A DNA stretch of 11,543 nucleotides from JANPPS01 sp964242575 (GTDB lineage: Bacteria > Pseudomonadota > Alphaproteobacteria > Acetobacterales > Acetobacteraceae): the NCBI GenBank assembly GCA_964242575.1, contig CAXTCN010000144.1, positions 1-11,543 on the forward strand. The letters run 5' to 3'. Of this stretch, positions 1-8,300 are shown one piece after another. The translations under genes were made by a program, and so were the position numbers. The notes under the pieces were generated by a model, which worked only from the letters and a program-made list of their open reading frames with translations, had not been told where the DNA came from and ran no database searches. Within the stretch, counting starts at the first letter, position 1. Each line of letters begins with the position of its first letter.

Positions 1-30
1 TCGACACCAAACGCAAGCGCTTGTTCGATT

Positions 31-1725
31 CTAGTCAGGCTGAGGACGCTCTAGGATGCGGACGCACGGGTTGCGGGCGAGACCGCGGTCGAGCGTGGCC
101 AGGGCGTCCGTCATTTCCGCCCGCACCTTGGCGACGAACGCGGCGGCGTCCTGCGGCAGGCCAAGGGCTGCGTAGTGCTCGTCGCGTCGGGCGTCGAAGT
201 CGGCCGGTAGGTCCTGGTCCGGGTCGCGGTAGCGGTCGGCGCCCTCGACCCACACCTCCTTGCAGCGGAGCTGTTCGCGCAACGCCTGAAGCGCGCAAAT
301 CTCATAGACGACGCGGTTGACCCTGGCGCGGCCCCGCGCGTCGCGCTCGATGACGGCAGCGCGCCAGGCGTCCGGCACCACGCCGTCCAGCGGCACGGCC
401 TCGTCCGCTGGATACAGGCGCATCTTGCGTGCCGCATGGCGGCCGATGACGCCCAAGGCATCGAGCACGGGCCGGTGCGCCTGGTTGTTGCAGCGGAAGG
501 CGAGCGCGTCCAGCACCAGCGGTAGCATCCGGCGGTAGTGGGAGCGGTACGAGTTGTGGATCACCGTTTGGAGGTGCCGGCGGTAGATCGGCCCCGTGGC
601 CCCGCCCTCGGCGACGAGATCGTGCAGGGTCTGTTCGCCGATGGTGGGAAAGATCACGTCGCGCACGGCGCCGTCCGGGTGGGCCACGCTGGCGGCGGCC
701 AGCTTGAACAGCAGCGCGGGCTTGCCGGCCACCCGCTTGAGGTCGGCGACCAGCTCGCCCTCGACCCGCTTCTCGGCCCGGCTACCGATGCGGTGTACGG
801 TGGCGATGAGCAGGTCGGTGAGGCTGTCAGCGATCTCGCGCCCGCGCACATGGCAGAAGGCGGCGAGCAGCAAGAGGCGGATCGGGTCGGGATGCCGGCG
901 CAGCTCGTGCAGCTCCTCGACGCCGACCCGGCGGCGGTAAGCGAGCAGCACGCGCGCGGGCACGCCGTCGAACAGGTCGCCGGGCAGCACCAGCGCGCGG
1001 ATGCGCCGGAGCTTGGCGGCTTCCTCGTCCACACTCTGCAAGCGGGCCGGGCCAGTGCCGGCACGCAACGCGAGCAGGGGTGGGTGGTGAAGACCGTCCG
1101 CGGCGGCGCTCTCCGCGCCGCCGGGCGCGGGCGGGCGGAGCAAACTGTCGAGACCCGCGACCGTCTCGGCCGTCAGGCGCGCGAGCACGGCGGCGCAAAG
1201 CGCCTCCTCCTGGCGGTGCAGGGCGGAGCGCACCAGCCGGTCCAGACGGTCGGGCGAGGGCGGCTCCAGCTTCAACGTCCGGCATCGCTCGCGCGCAGCC
1301 GCGACCATCCGGTCGTGCCGGCGTTCCAGGGTGAGAACCTGCTGCCCGAGCCAGCCGCCCAGGGCTGCGGCGTCGTCGTCCGTGGCCTCGCGGAAGCCGA
1401 GGGCGGCGCGGATCTGGGCACGATGGTACTCGATGGTCCGGCCTTGCCAGGGATAGCTGCGCCATGATGCCGCGGAAACGCCGACCTGGGACGCCACGGC
1501 CTCGACCGCGGCCAAGGGCACGTCCTCCGGTCGCCGCGGAAAGCGGCCCTCGGCTGCGAACAGCTTGAGCAGCACGGCAAAGCCCAGGCGCGTGGCGCCG
1601 GTCTTGTTGCCGATCAGCGTGCGGTCAGCCGCGCGCAGCGCCCAACGGTCATCGACAGGGTCAACTGCGATCGGCTGCAAGCTGTTCGGTGCTCCGCCAT
1701 GCCGCACCTGACGGACGCATTCCAA
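31..1725 (-). pseudogene. Tn3-family transposase, N-terminal remnant (C-terminal catalytic part missing)
   Basis: This is a 564-residue fragment of a Tn3-family transposase, which in full-length form is about 1000 residues. Residues 30-110 carry the conserved N-terminal DNA-binding (DUF4158-type) pattern, including NKTGATRLGFAVLLK, EGRFPR and GRTIEYHRAQIR. The reading frame then continues through the helical middle region and ends at a TAG just after NPCVRILERPQPD. The RNase H-like DDE catalytic domain of the family lies beyond this point and is absent, so the protein should be inactive. No alternative frame in the last 30 bases restores it. The start is poorly defined: the TTG at 1725 lies 3 bases after the stop of the XRE regulator, and internal TTG or GTG codons are possible, so the natural N-terminus may also be altered. 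Its N-terminal motifs differ clearly from those of the intact tnpA at 4602-7616, so it comes from a different Tn3 subgroup. Confidence 0.85.
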
Positions 1726-1728
1726 ACA

Positions 1729-2349
1729 TCAGAACGTCGGCGGCGTGTTGATCACGATGACCCGGGCCGCCTTCGGGCCGGGGTTGCGGTAGCCGTGGGA
1801 CAGCTCTGACCGGAAATGCGCGGAGTCGCCCGCCTTGACGACGTATGTCGCCTCGCCGACCGTAAGCTCAATCACGCCCTCGATGACGTAGGCGACCTCC
1901 TCGCCCTGGTGGGAGATGAGGTCCAGCCCTGATCCCGGCGCGATCAGGTGGATGCTGCCTTCCAGGAGGTTCTTTGGATCGAATGGGATCAACTGCTCAA
2001 GCTTGATGCCGCTGTTGGGCCGGAGCGGGTGCATGTTCAACACTGCCCGGTCGCCCGCGCGCGTGAGGACGCCCGGGGGATCGTTCGCCTTTCCGAAAAG
2101 CTGCCCGACAGTCAGGTCCAGCACGCGGCAAATCCGGTGCAACGTTGTCAGGGACGGCAAGGCACGGCCGTTCTCCACCTTCGACACCATGCTTTCGGAG
2201 CATTCGGCCCGGTCGGCCAATTGGCGCAGCGTCAGCCGCCGGGTCAGGCGGGCATGCCGGAGGCGCACCCCGACCTGGATCGCCTCGTCGGGGGGCGGGG
2301 CGGTGTCCGCATGGGACGCTACGGGCTGGGGGCGGTTCCTCAAGGGCAT
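1729..2349 (-). CDS. XRE-family transcriptional regulator with C-terminal cupin domain
   Basis: A 206-residue DNA-binding regulator. A helix-turn-helix of the XRE/lambda-repressor type spans about residues 28-84, with LRQLADRAECSESMVSKVEN as the core. A cupin_2 sensor domain spans about 134-205, with HQGEEVAYVIEG and a second histidine-bearing strand, AHFRSELSHGY. The final TPPTF is typical of XRE-cupin proteins, so the C-terminus looks intact although a transposase remnant starts a few bases later. I chose the ATG at 2349 because the longer frame, from a TTG at 2436, would begin inside a perfect TATAAT promoter element. No strong ribosome site precedes 2349. Members of this family usually sense a small metabolite through the cupin and control a neighbouring catabolic or transport gene. 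Here the neighbour is the divergent hydrolase, and autoregulation is likely from the operator-like repeats between them. Confidence 0.9.
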   Translation of the reverse strand: MPLRNRPQPVASHADTAPPPDEAIQVGVRLRHARLTRRLTLRQLADRAECSESMVSKVENGRALPSLTTLHRICRVLDLTVGQLFGKANDPPGVLTRAGDRAVLNMHPLRPNSGIKLEQLIPFDPKNLLEGSIHLIAPGSGLDLISHQGEEVAYVIEGVIELTVGEATYVVKAGDSAHFRSELSHGYRNPGPKAARVIVINTPPTF

Positions 2350-2518
2350 CTCGGTTTCTGTGTTGCAAGCGGGACGGCCACGGCCAGCGTGTGGTGCAGC
2401 CGGCGACAGGCGAGTGGCAATGCGAACATATCGCAATAATTATATTCAAGCCACTTGAACTCAATTGCGTATGCCCGTAGCGTTTCAACCGTTGATGACC
2501 GACAATGGGAGGCTTCAG
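2350..2518. promoter_or_regulatory. Divergent promoter/operator region between XRE-cupin regulator and hydrolase
   Basis: This 169-base gap is AT-rich in its middle, unlike both flanking genes. On the minus strand a perfect TATAAT lies at 2444-2439, giving the regulator a leader of roughly 80 bases. Directly beside it is the perfect inverted repeat TTCAAG-CCA-CTTGAA (2445-2459). A second pair, CGCAAT (2432-2437) and ATTGCG (2464-2469), brackets it with nearly the same centre. On the plus strand TTGAAC (2455-2460), 17 bases, then TAGCGT (2478-2483) is a weak candidate promoter for the hydrolase. Binding at the repeats would cover both promoters, so I infer this is the regulator's operator. The repeats and TATAAT are seen directly; their function is inferred. 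Confidence 0.6.
2507..2512 (+). promoter_or_regulatory. Strong Shine-Dalgarno that decides the hydrolase start
   Basis: GGGAGG lies 6 bases before the ATG at 2519. The in-frame upstream candidates (TTG 2465, ATG 2471, ATG 2495) have no comparable site, and the first ones sit within the operator region. Translation is therefore placed at 2519. Confidence 0.75.
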
Positions 2519-3754
2519 ATGGCCATCGAGGCTGCGCTGATCGACGCACAGGCCGCGGACGCCCGTCCGCATTTCGAGCCTTACGGCTGGCAGCACTGGC
2601 CGGATCACCCGTGGTGGTCGTACCAGTTCCGGCGCGGCCTCGGCGAAACTCAGGAAGGGGCCGGTGCCGTCAGCGAGGCGTTCCTGGCTGCCTCCAGAAT
2701 GACCCCGGGCGATGACGAGAGCTGGCACCGCGAGTGGATGGCCGTCGCGTCGCGCAACTACGAGCGGGGGAACAACGCTGCGGAGGCCGGCCACATCCAG
2801 ACGGCCCAGAACGCATGGCTGCGGGCAAGCGGGTACTACCGGCAGGCCGAGTTCTGGCTGCCCGCGGACGACCCGCGCCGCCTCGCCACGTTCGAGCTGA
2901 TGGAAGCCTGCTCCAAGAAGTTTATCTCCCACCTGGTTCCCGCCGGCGAGGTTGTGGACATCCCCTACGAGAGCGGCGTGGCCCTTTGCGGCTACTTTGT
3001 TCGCTCTCCCTGGGGCGGCCCCGGCCGCCAGCCGGTCCTGATCTCGATGGGAGGGCTGGACTCCATCAAAGATGAGATGTGGTTCATGCAGGCCCACGGT
3101 GCCCTGCAACGCGGTATTGCCGTGCTGATGATCGACGGGCCGGGCCAGGGTGGCACGCTCCGGCGCCATGGCGTAGTCAGCCGCTACGACTACGAGGTGC
3201 CGGTCGGCCGCTGCATCGACTACCTCGGCACCCGGGGCGACGTGGACATGGGGAAGATCGCGCTGTGCGGCTCCAGCCTGGGCGGCTACTACGCCGCCCG
3301 CGCCGGCAGCTTCGAGCCGCGCCTTGCCGCCTGCATCTCGCACGGCGCGATCTGGGACCTGCCGGCGCAGATCGTGGGCCGGGACGAGGGCTGGGGCCTG
3401 GCTGCCCACTTCCTCTGGGTGATGGGCGTGCGCTCCATGGCGGAGCTGCCGGAGGCGGTCAGCCGGTTCCGCCTCGAAGGCGTGCTCGGCCGCATGAAAT
3501 GCCCGTACCTCATCGTGCATGGCGGCTACGATGTCCTCGGCGTCAAGCAGGCCCAGCTCGTCCGCGACCACGCGGCGGCCAACGGGGTCGATGTGACATT
3601 CCGCCTAGTCGGCGCGGAAGACACCGGCGCCGACCACTGCCAGCACGACAATCCGACGTTGGGACAGGAGATCATCGGCGATTGGCTCGCGGAGCAGTTC
3701 GGCATCGACGAGATGGCCCTCCGGCAGCAGGCCGCCGCGTCACGGGCCGCCTAG
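2519..3754 (+). CDS. Alpha/beta hydrolase, 2,6-dihydroxypseudooxynicotine hydrolase/FrsA-like
   Basis: A 411-residue cytosolic hydrolase. An N-terminal helical region of about 140 residues is followed by an alpha/beta-hydrolase core. The core shows SMGGLDSIKDE (near residues 176-186), MIDGPGQGG (near 204-212), the nucleophile elbow CGSSLGG with Ser253 as the likely nucleophile, HGGYD with Asp338 and GADHCQH with His373. This is a plausible Ser-Asp-His triad. The GGLDS and DGPGQG motifs and the helical N-terminal lid match the family that includes 2,6-dihydroxypseudooxynicotine hydrolase, a C-C bond hydrolase of nicotine breakdown, and the FrsA-like esterases. I do not claim the nicotine substrate: no other nicotine genes are visible. 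The gene is divergent from the XRE-cupin regulator and lies 50 bases before the transporter, probably as one transcript. The start at 2519 follows the GGGAGG site. Confidence 0.88.
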   Translation: MAIEAALIDAQAADARPHFEPYGWQHWPDHPWWSYQFRRGLGETQEGAGAVSEAFLAASRMTPGDDESWHREWMAVASRNYERGNNAAEAGHIQTAQNAWLRASGYYRQAEFWLPADDPRRLATFELMEACSKKFISHLVPAGEVVDIPYESGVALCGYFVRSPWGGPGRQPVLISMGGLDSIKDEMWFMQAHGALQRGIAVLMIDGPGQGGTLRRHGVVSRYDYEVPVGRCIDYLGTRGDVDMGKIALCGSSLGGYYAARAGSFEPRLAACISHGAIWDLPAQIVGRDEGWGLAAHFLWVMGVRSMAELPEAVSRFRLEGVLGRMKCPYLIVHGGYDVLGVKQAQLVRDHAAANGVDVTFRLVGAEDTGADHCQHDNPTLGQEIIGDWLAEQFGIDEMALRQQAAASRAA

Positions 3755-3804
3755 CCTCGCCTGCTCCACCAGCTCCGGCCATTCAACGCATCTTGCGAGG
3801 CAGC

Positions 3805-4558
3805 ATGTCCAGCGTATCGGTCCCCGCACCTGGCCTTGCCCGTGCCCGCCTGTCCCAGCGCACGGCGTTCACCATGCTGGCCGTGGTCGGCGTGACCTAT
3901 GCGGTCAACGCCATGGACCGGATCGTGTTCTCGATCCTGTTGCCGAACGTCCGGGAGGAGTTCGGCTTCTCCCTGGAGCAGGGCGGGTTCCTGGCGACAG
4001 TGTTCACCCTTGGGATCGGGCTGTCCGGCATCCCGACCGGCTACCTGCTCGACCGCTTCTCGCGCATGGGCGTCATGCTGATCGGCATCGCCATCTACTC
4101 GGCTCTGACGATCCTGTCGGCCTTCTCGTTCGGCTTCTACGACATGGCGCTCTACCGGGCGCTGTCCGGCGTGGGCGAGGGCATGCAGAACGCCGCGCTG
4201 TTCACCGCGGTCGGTGCCTACTTCGCATCGAACCGCGCCGCTGCTCTGGGGTCCATGAACTTCGCCTACGGCATCGGATCGTTTATCGGACCAGGCTTGG
4301 CCGCCTACATCCTGGTCTGGACGAACGACTGGAAGGCGCCGCTGATCACCTACGGGGTGCTTGGCCTCGTCGCCATGGCGGCAGCGTGGCTGACCGTCCC
4401 GCCCGACTTCACCGAGCAGCAAGCCGAGACGGTCAACCTCGCAAGGCCGGATGCGGACGGCCACATCCCACCTGGCGTCCTCAACCGCAACGTCGTGATC
4501 TGCGCCCTCAGCGCCGTCACTCTCGGAGTGTCCGGTTACGGGTTTCTTGGCCTGTATC
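3805..4558 (+). pseudogene. Major facilitator superfamily transporter, cut by the transposon
   Basis: An MFS permease of which about 251 residues remain; the family usually has about 400-450. Hydrophobic segments fit six membrane helices at roughly residues 22-42, 60-82, 89-108, 112-139, 150-172 and 177-198, then a hydrophilic central loop and the start of a seventh at 228-251. The MFS signature between helices 2 and 3 is visible as GYLLDRFSRMG. The start ATG at 3805 follows GCGAGG by 4 bases. At 4559 the frame enters the left inverted repeat and reads on to a TAG at 4792-4794, adding 78 meaningless residues. Half of the transporter, including helices 8-12, is lost, so it should not work. It lies directly after the hydrolase, so it was probably the importer or exporter for the hydrolase's substrate. 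The remaining 3' half is not found on the other side of the transposon. Confidence 0.88.
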
Positions 4559-4596
4559 GGCCTGTGCGGCTGAGCGGACCAGGAAAGCAGCATAAG
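4559..4596 (+). repeat. Left 38-bp terminal inverted repeat of the Tn3-family element
   Basis: It pairs with 8301-8338, with two mismatches. It begins GGCCTGTGCGG and ends GCAGCATAAG. The repeat falls inside the transporter reading frame, and the host sequence just outside (4549-4555) also reads GGCCTGT. Confidence 0.93.
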
Positions 4597-4601
4597 GCTG
4601 T

Positions 4602-7600
4602 TCAAAACTCCCATGCGGAATTAGGGTTTCGAAGTGGCCTGAGTCCGCCGTTGCGGACGGTGTCGGGCAGGGAGAAATCGTATCGGCCGAGGAAGCTGAG
4701 ATGGCGCCAGATGAGCGGGGACAGGTGGGCCAGGTCGTCGGGGCGGACCTCCATGCCATCTGCCCTGGCCTGCTGGATGGCTTCCTGCATGTAGATGGTG
4801 TTCCAGTGGACAACGGCGTTCAGCGCCAAGCCAAGGCAGCCAAGTTGCTCTTCCTGGCCTTGCCGGAGGGGACTTCTGATTTCGCCGCGCTCGCCGTGGT
4901 GGATGCGGCGGCCAAGGCGGTGGCGCAGTTCGGTGTGATTGAGCTGGGTCAGCACGCGGCGCCGGAAGGCCGGGTCGTCAACGTAGCGCAGGATGTGGAC
5001 CGTTTTGGCAATGCGGCCGATCTCGGCCAGGGCGCGCGCAAGCGTGGTCGGCTTGTCGCGAACCTGGAGCGTGCGCATGATGCCGGCCGCCTTGAGGTGG
5101 CCGAGCTTGAGCGAGCCGGCCAGGCGGATCGCGTCGGACCAGTTGTCGCGGATCAGGCCGAGGTTGACCGTGCCGAGGCCGAGCTTGTTGAAGGGGCCGT
5201 AGTCGGCGCGGCGGTCGATGCGCCACAGCCTGGCGTCGCCGAGGTCGGCCAGGCGCGGGCTGAACTGGTAGCCGAGCAGCCAGAACAGGCCGAACACCGC
5301 GTCGGAGTAGGCGGCGGTGTCGGTCATGAGTTCCACCGGCTCCAGCTCGGTTTCCTGTTCCAGCAGGAGGGCGAGCAGCACGAGGCTGTCGCGCAGGGTG
5401 CCGGGCACCACGATGGCGTTCAGGCCGCTGAACTGGTTGGACATCAGGTTGTACCAGGTCACGCCGCGGAACTGGCCGAAGTATCTGGGATTGGGCCCGG
5501 CATGGATGGCGCTGGCGGGCGCCACGAAGCGCATGCCGTCCGCCGAGGCGATGTCACCCGCCCCCCAAAGCCTGGCCAGCGGCAGCGCCGCGTGCGCCCC
5601 GACGATGCAGGCGCTGGCGGCCGCGATGGTGTCAGGGCGGATGAAGTTCTGGCTGACCCAGGCCAGGCGCTCGCGCCGCAGCGCCGCCACGTCCTGCCGG
5701 CTGACCGCCTCGATGCCGATGTTGCAGGCTTCGGCGACCAGAGCGGCGCACAAGCTGGTTTCGAAGTGCTCGACCTTGGCTCGCCGCTCGCTTACGTGCG
5801 TAAAGGCCTGGGCGAACCCTGTGCGCTGCATGACTTCCAGGAAGAGGTCGGGCATGGCCGCCCTCGGCATCCTGCCGCCGATGGCCGGGCGCAGGGCGCG
5901 CAGGCTTTCGCTCTCCTCCAGCCGGTCGAGCGGGGCGACGACCATGCGCGTCTTGCCCTGCACGGTCTCGAACCGCAGGTCGGGATTGCTTGCCGCCCGC
6001 TCCGCCACGGTGCGGTAAGCACCGTCGAGCAGCTTGGCCAGCCCTTCGATCTCCGTGTCGGCATCCAGCGAGCGGTTGAGTGCCCGGCACACCACGAGCT
6101 TGGACTCCTGCCAAGTGGTCCCGTCCAGCATCCCGCGCCGTGGATCGCCATACCGCGTGCCCGGGCTGGCAAAGATGTCCCGGCGCTTCATGGCAGCGCG
6201 CCAGGCGTCGATGACCGCAAACACGTAGGCCTTGGGATCGGCCACGCGGCCATCGGCATCCAGCGCGTGCATGCGCCAGGCTTTTGGGACCGCTGCCGTG
6301 GGCGCGTTGCGCATCTTCGCATTGGACCAGTCGGCGACGCCGGCGAGATAGGCCATCGCCTCCCCCACGGCTTTGCCGCCAGGCCCGGCCTCCATCTGCA
6401 GCCGGGTGGCGATGTTGAAGAACAAGCGCCGCGCCCGCCGCCACCGGGTGCGAAGCTCCGCATAGGGCCTGGCGTCGTGCGACCGGGCAATCGCGTCCAC
6501 CTCGGCCATGGCGGCCACGAGGTCGGCACACGGCAGCCGTTCGAACAACGCCTCGCGCCACTGGTCCAGCGGCAGCGCATCTTCCGTGAAGACCAGTGCG
6601 GCCATGTCGCGCAGCAGGATTGCTGTACTGTCGAGGTCGCGCAGGCTTCTCAGCCGGGCTTTCTTGTCGGCGGCTTCGGCATCCTTGACCAGGTCGGTGA
6701 GCAAGGCTTCGGCCAGCTCGGCCGCGTCATCCTGGGCAGCCGTCTCCAGCGTATGGAACAGGGCCGCCACAGTTGCCGTGCGGCGCGGCTCCCCAAGTGC
6801 TGCGATTGCGGACGGTTTGCCCACACGGGCGACCCGTGCCAGCCGCTCCAAGCTTGCGGCCGGCACGCCTTTGGGCGGCGAGGGGCGCAGGTCAAAGGCG
6901 CGGATCGCTTCCAGCCTGTCGAGGTGCAAAAGGAGTTCGCCGGGGGAACGCTGCGTCGGCACGGTCCGCAACGCATCAAGGCCGGCAAGGCTGGCCTTGC
7001 TGGTTTCTTCGAACAACGTAGTGATCCGCGCGCGCTGCTTGTCGTCGAGCGCCGCCACGAGGCGGTTCCAAAGGCGCTTCTGCGCCCGGTCGCGGATGCG
7101 GCCGACGAACCGTTCAAGGACGCTCACGCCCGGCAGCAGCACTTTGTTGACCACCAGCCAGGACGTGGCCCGTTCGTGCAGCAGGCCGGGATGGTCGTCG
7201 CCGCTCCAGCACAGCGCATACAGCCAGCGGGCCAGGCGGAACCGGGCCGAGCCGTTGCCGGCGAACTCGGTGAAGCCATAGCGCTCGCGGATCAGGGCGA
7301 GGTGGCGGATGCGCTGCCCGCCATGGTCGAAGTAGCCCTTGAACCAGGTTTGGGGCGGCAGCCCCAACTGGTCGATCAGGAACGTCGTGACGGGAGGCGG
7401 GACGTTCTGGTCCGTGGCCGGAAAGGCGCCCAGAAACCGGGCCGATCCCAGCATCAGGGCAAAGCCGAGGCGGTTGTGGTCGCCCCGCAGCCCATCGATG
7501 ATTTCCCGGTCGCCTCCATCCAGGTGGAAGTACCGCGACAGCTGGTCCGGAGAAGGAGCGGCGGTGAGACTGGCATAGCGTTGCCGCTGCTCGTCGGACA

Positions 7601-7616
7601 AGTGGCGGGTGGGCAT
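4602..7616 (-). CDS. tnpA: Tn3-family transposase TnpA
   Basis: A 1004-residue transposase, the normal full length for the family. It catalyses replicative transposition by binding the 38-bp ends and cutting with an RNase H-like DDE active site. The N-terminal DUF4158-type region has HLSDEQRQRY, RYFHLD and GDHNRLGFALMLGSARFLG. The C-terminal domain contains SADGMRF (Asp693), MTDTAAYSD (Asp766) and LNHTELRHRLGRR (Glu896). The spacing fits the DDE triad known for Tn3/Tn4430 transposases, although the glutamate assignment is by position only. The conserved tail LSPLIWRHLSFLGRY is present. The ATG at 7616 faces tnpR across the res region and has no clear ribosome site. The stop is 5 bases inside the left inverted repeat. 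No frameshift or internal stop was seen. Confidence 0.96.
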   Translation of the reverse strand: MPTRHLSDEQRQRYASLTAAPSPDQLSRYFHLDGGDREIIDGLRGDHNRLGFALMLGSARFLGAFPATDQNVPPPVTTFLIDQLGLPPQTWFKGYFDHGGQRIRHLALIRERYGFTEFAGNGSARFRLARWLYALCWSGDDHPGLLHERATSWLVVNKVLLPGVSVLERFVGRIRDRAQKRLWNRLVAALDDKQRARITTLFEETSKASLAGLDALRTVPTQRSPGELLLHLDRLEAIRAFDLRPSPPKGVPAASLERLARVARVGKPSAIAALGEPRRTATVAALFHTLETAAQDDAAELAEALLTDLVKDAEAADKKARLRSLRDLDSTAILLRDMAALVFTEDALPLDQWREALFERLPCADLVAAMAEVDAIARSHDARPYAELRTRWRRARRLFFNIATRLQMEAGPGGKAVGEAMAYLAGVADWSNAKMRNAPTAAVPKAWRMHALDADGRVADPKAYVFAVIDAWRAAMKRRDIFASPGTRYGDPRRGMLDGTTWQESKLVVCRALNRSLDADTEIEGLAKLLDGAYRTVAERAASNPDLRFETVQGKTRMVVAPLDRLEESESLRALRPAIGGRMPRAAMPDLFLEVMQRTGFAQAFTHVSERRAKVEHFETSLCAALVAEACNIGIEAVSRQDVAALRRERLAWVSQNFIRPDTIAAASACIVGAHAALPLARLWGAGDIASADGMRFVAPASAIHAGPNPRYFGQFRGVTWYNLMSNQFSGLNAIVVPGTLRDSLVLLALLLEQETELEPVELMTDTAAYSDAVFGLFWLLGYQFSPRLADLGDARLWRIDRRADYGPFNKLGLGTVNLGLIRDNWSDAIRLAGSLKLGHLKAAGIMRTLQVRDKPTTLARALAEIGRIAKTVHILRYVDDPAFRRRVLTQLNHTELRHRLGRRIHHGERGEIRSPLRQGQEEQLGCLGLALNAVVHWNTIYMQEAIQQARADGMEVRPDDLAHLSPLIWRHLSFLGRYDFSLPDTVRNGGLRPLRNPNSAWEF

Positions 7617-7747
7617 GGCGTGCGGAACTTAGGACATTTGCGGCAGAGAAGAGGTCAACTGAAATTCCACGCTTTTTTCCTCGCAGAACACCTATGCGGA
7701 AGCCATCTACTTAGCAATATGTTTTGCGAAGCCCTGGGGGCTCTCCC
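7617..7747. promoter_or_regulatory. Putative res site and divergent tnpA/tnpR promoters
   Basis: This is the 131-base gap between the divergent tnpA and tnpR, the usual place and size for a Tn3-type resolution site. It is AT-rich for the region. A 22-bp imperfect palindrome lies at 7710-7731 (CTTAGCAA...TTGCGAAG). A related half-site motif recurs at 7637-7643 (TTTGCGG), 7693-7699 (TATGCGG) and 7723-7729 (TTTGCGA), and CGCA/TGCG form a short dyad at 7682-7698. These fit several resolvase subsites, but I cannot assign subsites I-III or the crossover point. TnpR would resolve cointegrates here and repress both genes. Confidence 0.6.
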
Positions 7748-8296
7748 ATGAAGCTCGGCTATGCCCGGGTCTCAACGGACGAGCAAACCCTGACCAGCCA
7801 ATACCAACGCCTGTCCGCCGCCGGATGCGAGAAGCTGTTCGAGGAAAAGATCTCCGGCGCCGCGCGCAAACGCCCCAAGCTTGAGAAACTGCTCGATCAA
7901 CTCCGCAAAGGTGACGTGCTCGTGGTGACGCGCCTCGACAGGCTGGCCCGCTCCACCTCCGAACTGCTGCGGATTGGCGAGCGCATCACCGAAAAGGATG
8001 CCGGGTTGCAGTCACTTGACGAACCGTGGGCCGACACGACAAGCGCGTCCGGCCGCATGATCATGACCGTCTTTGCCGGCATCGCCGAATTCGAGCGCAC
8101 CCTGATCCTCAGCCGCACACAAGAGGGCAGGCTGGCCGCTCAGGCGCGCGGCGTGGCCTTCGGCAGGCCAAAGAAAATGCTGCCCGACCAGCAGGAACTC
8201 GCACGAGACCTCGTCCGCAACGGGAAATCCATCAGTGCCGTCGCCAGGACCTTCAACGTCCATCCGGCCACGATCTACCGCGTCCTGGAACGATAG
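7748..8296 (+). CDS. tnpR: Serine recombinase (resolvase) TnpR
   Basis: A 182-residue resolvase/invertase that recombines the two res sites in a cointegrate. The catalytic domain (about 1-135) begins MKLGYARVSTDEQ, with Ser9 as the attacking nucleophile. It includes VVTRLDRLARS with the conserved arginines and the long dimer helix FAGIAEFERTLILSRTQEG. After GRPKK, a C-terminal helix-turn-helix (about 150-182, KSISAVARTFNVHPATIYRV) binds the res subsites. The length is normal for the family. I chose the ATG at 7748, which has GGGGG seven bases upstream; an in-frame TTG at 7724 would start inside the 7710-7731 palindrome. It is divergent from tnpA and ends 4 bases before the right inverted repeat. 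Confidence 0.95.
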   Translation: MKLGYARVSTDEQTLTSQYQRLSAAGCEKLFEEKISGAARKRPKLEKLLDQLRKGDVLVVTRLDRLARSTSELLRIGERITEKDAGLQSLDEPWADTTSASGRMIMTVFAGIAEFERTLILSRTQEGRLAAQARGVAFGRPKKMLPDQQELARDLVRNGKSISAVARTFNVHPATIYRVLER

Positions 8297-8300
8297 CCGC

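Noticed and set aside
538..1467. A 309-codon plus-strand open frame
   Set aside because: It is a shadow of the transposase remnant and shows no recognisable motif.
1997..3571. A 524-codon minus-strand open frame across regulator and hydrolase
   Set aside because: It spans two well-supported genes and their promoter region antisense or out of frame, with no family features.
4701..7751. A 1016-codon plus-strand open frame
   Set aside because: It is antisense to tnpA, with Gly/Arg/Gln-rich composition typical of GC-rich shadow frames; tnpA on the other strand has clear family motifs.
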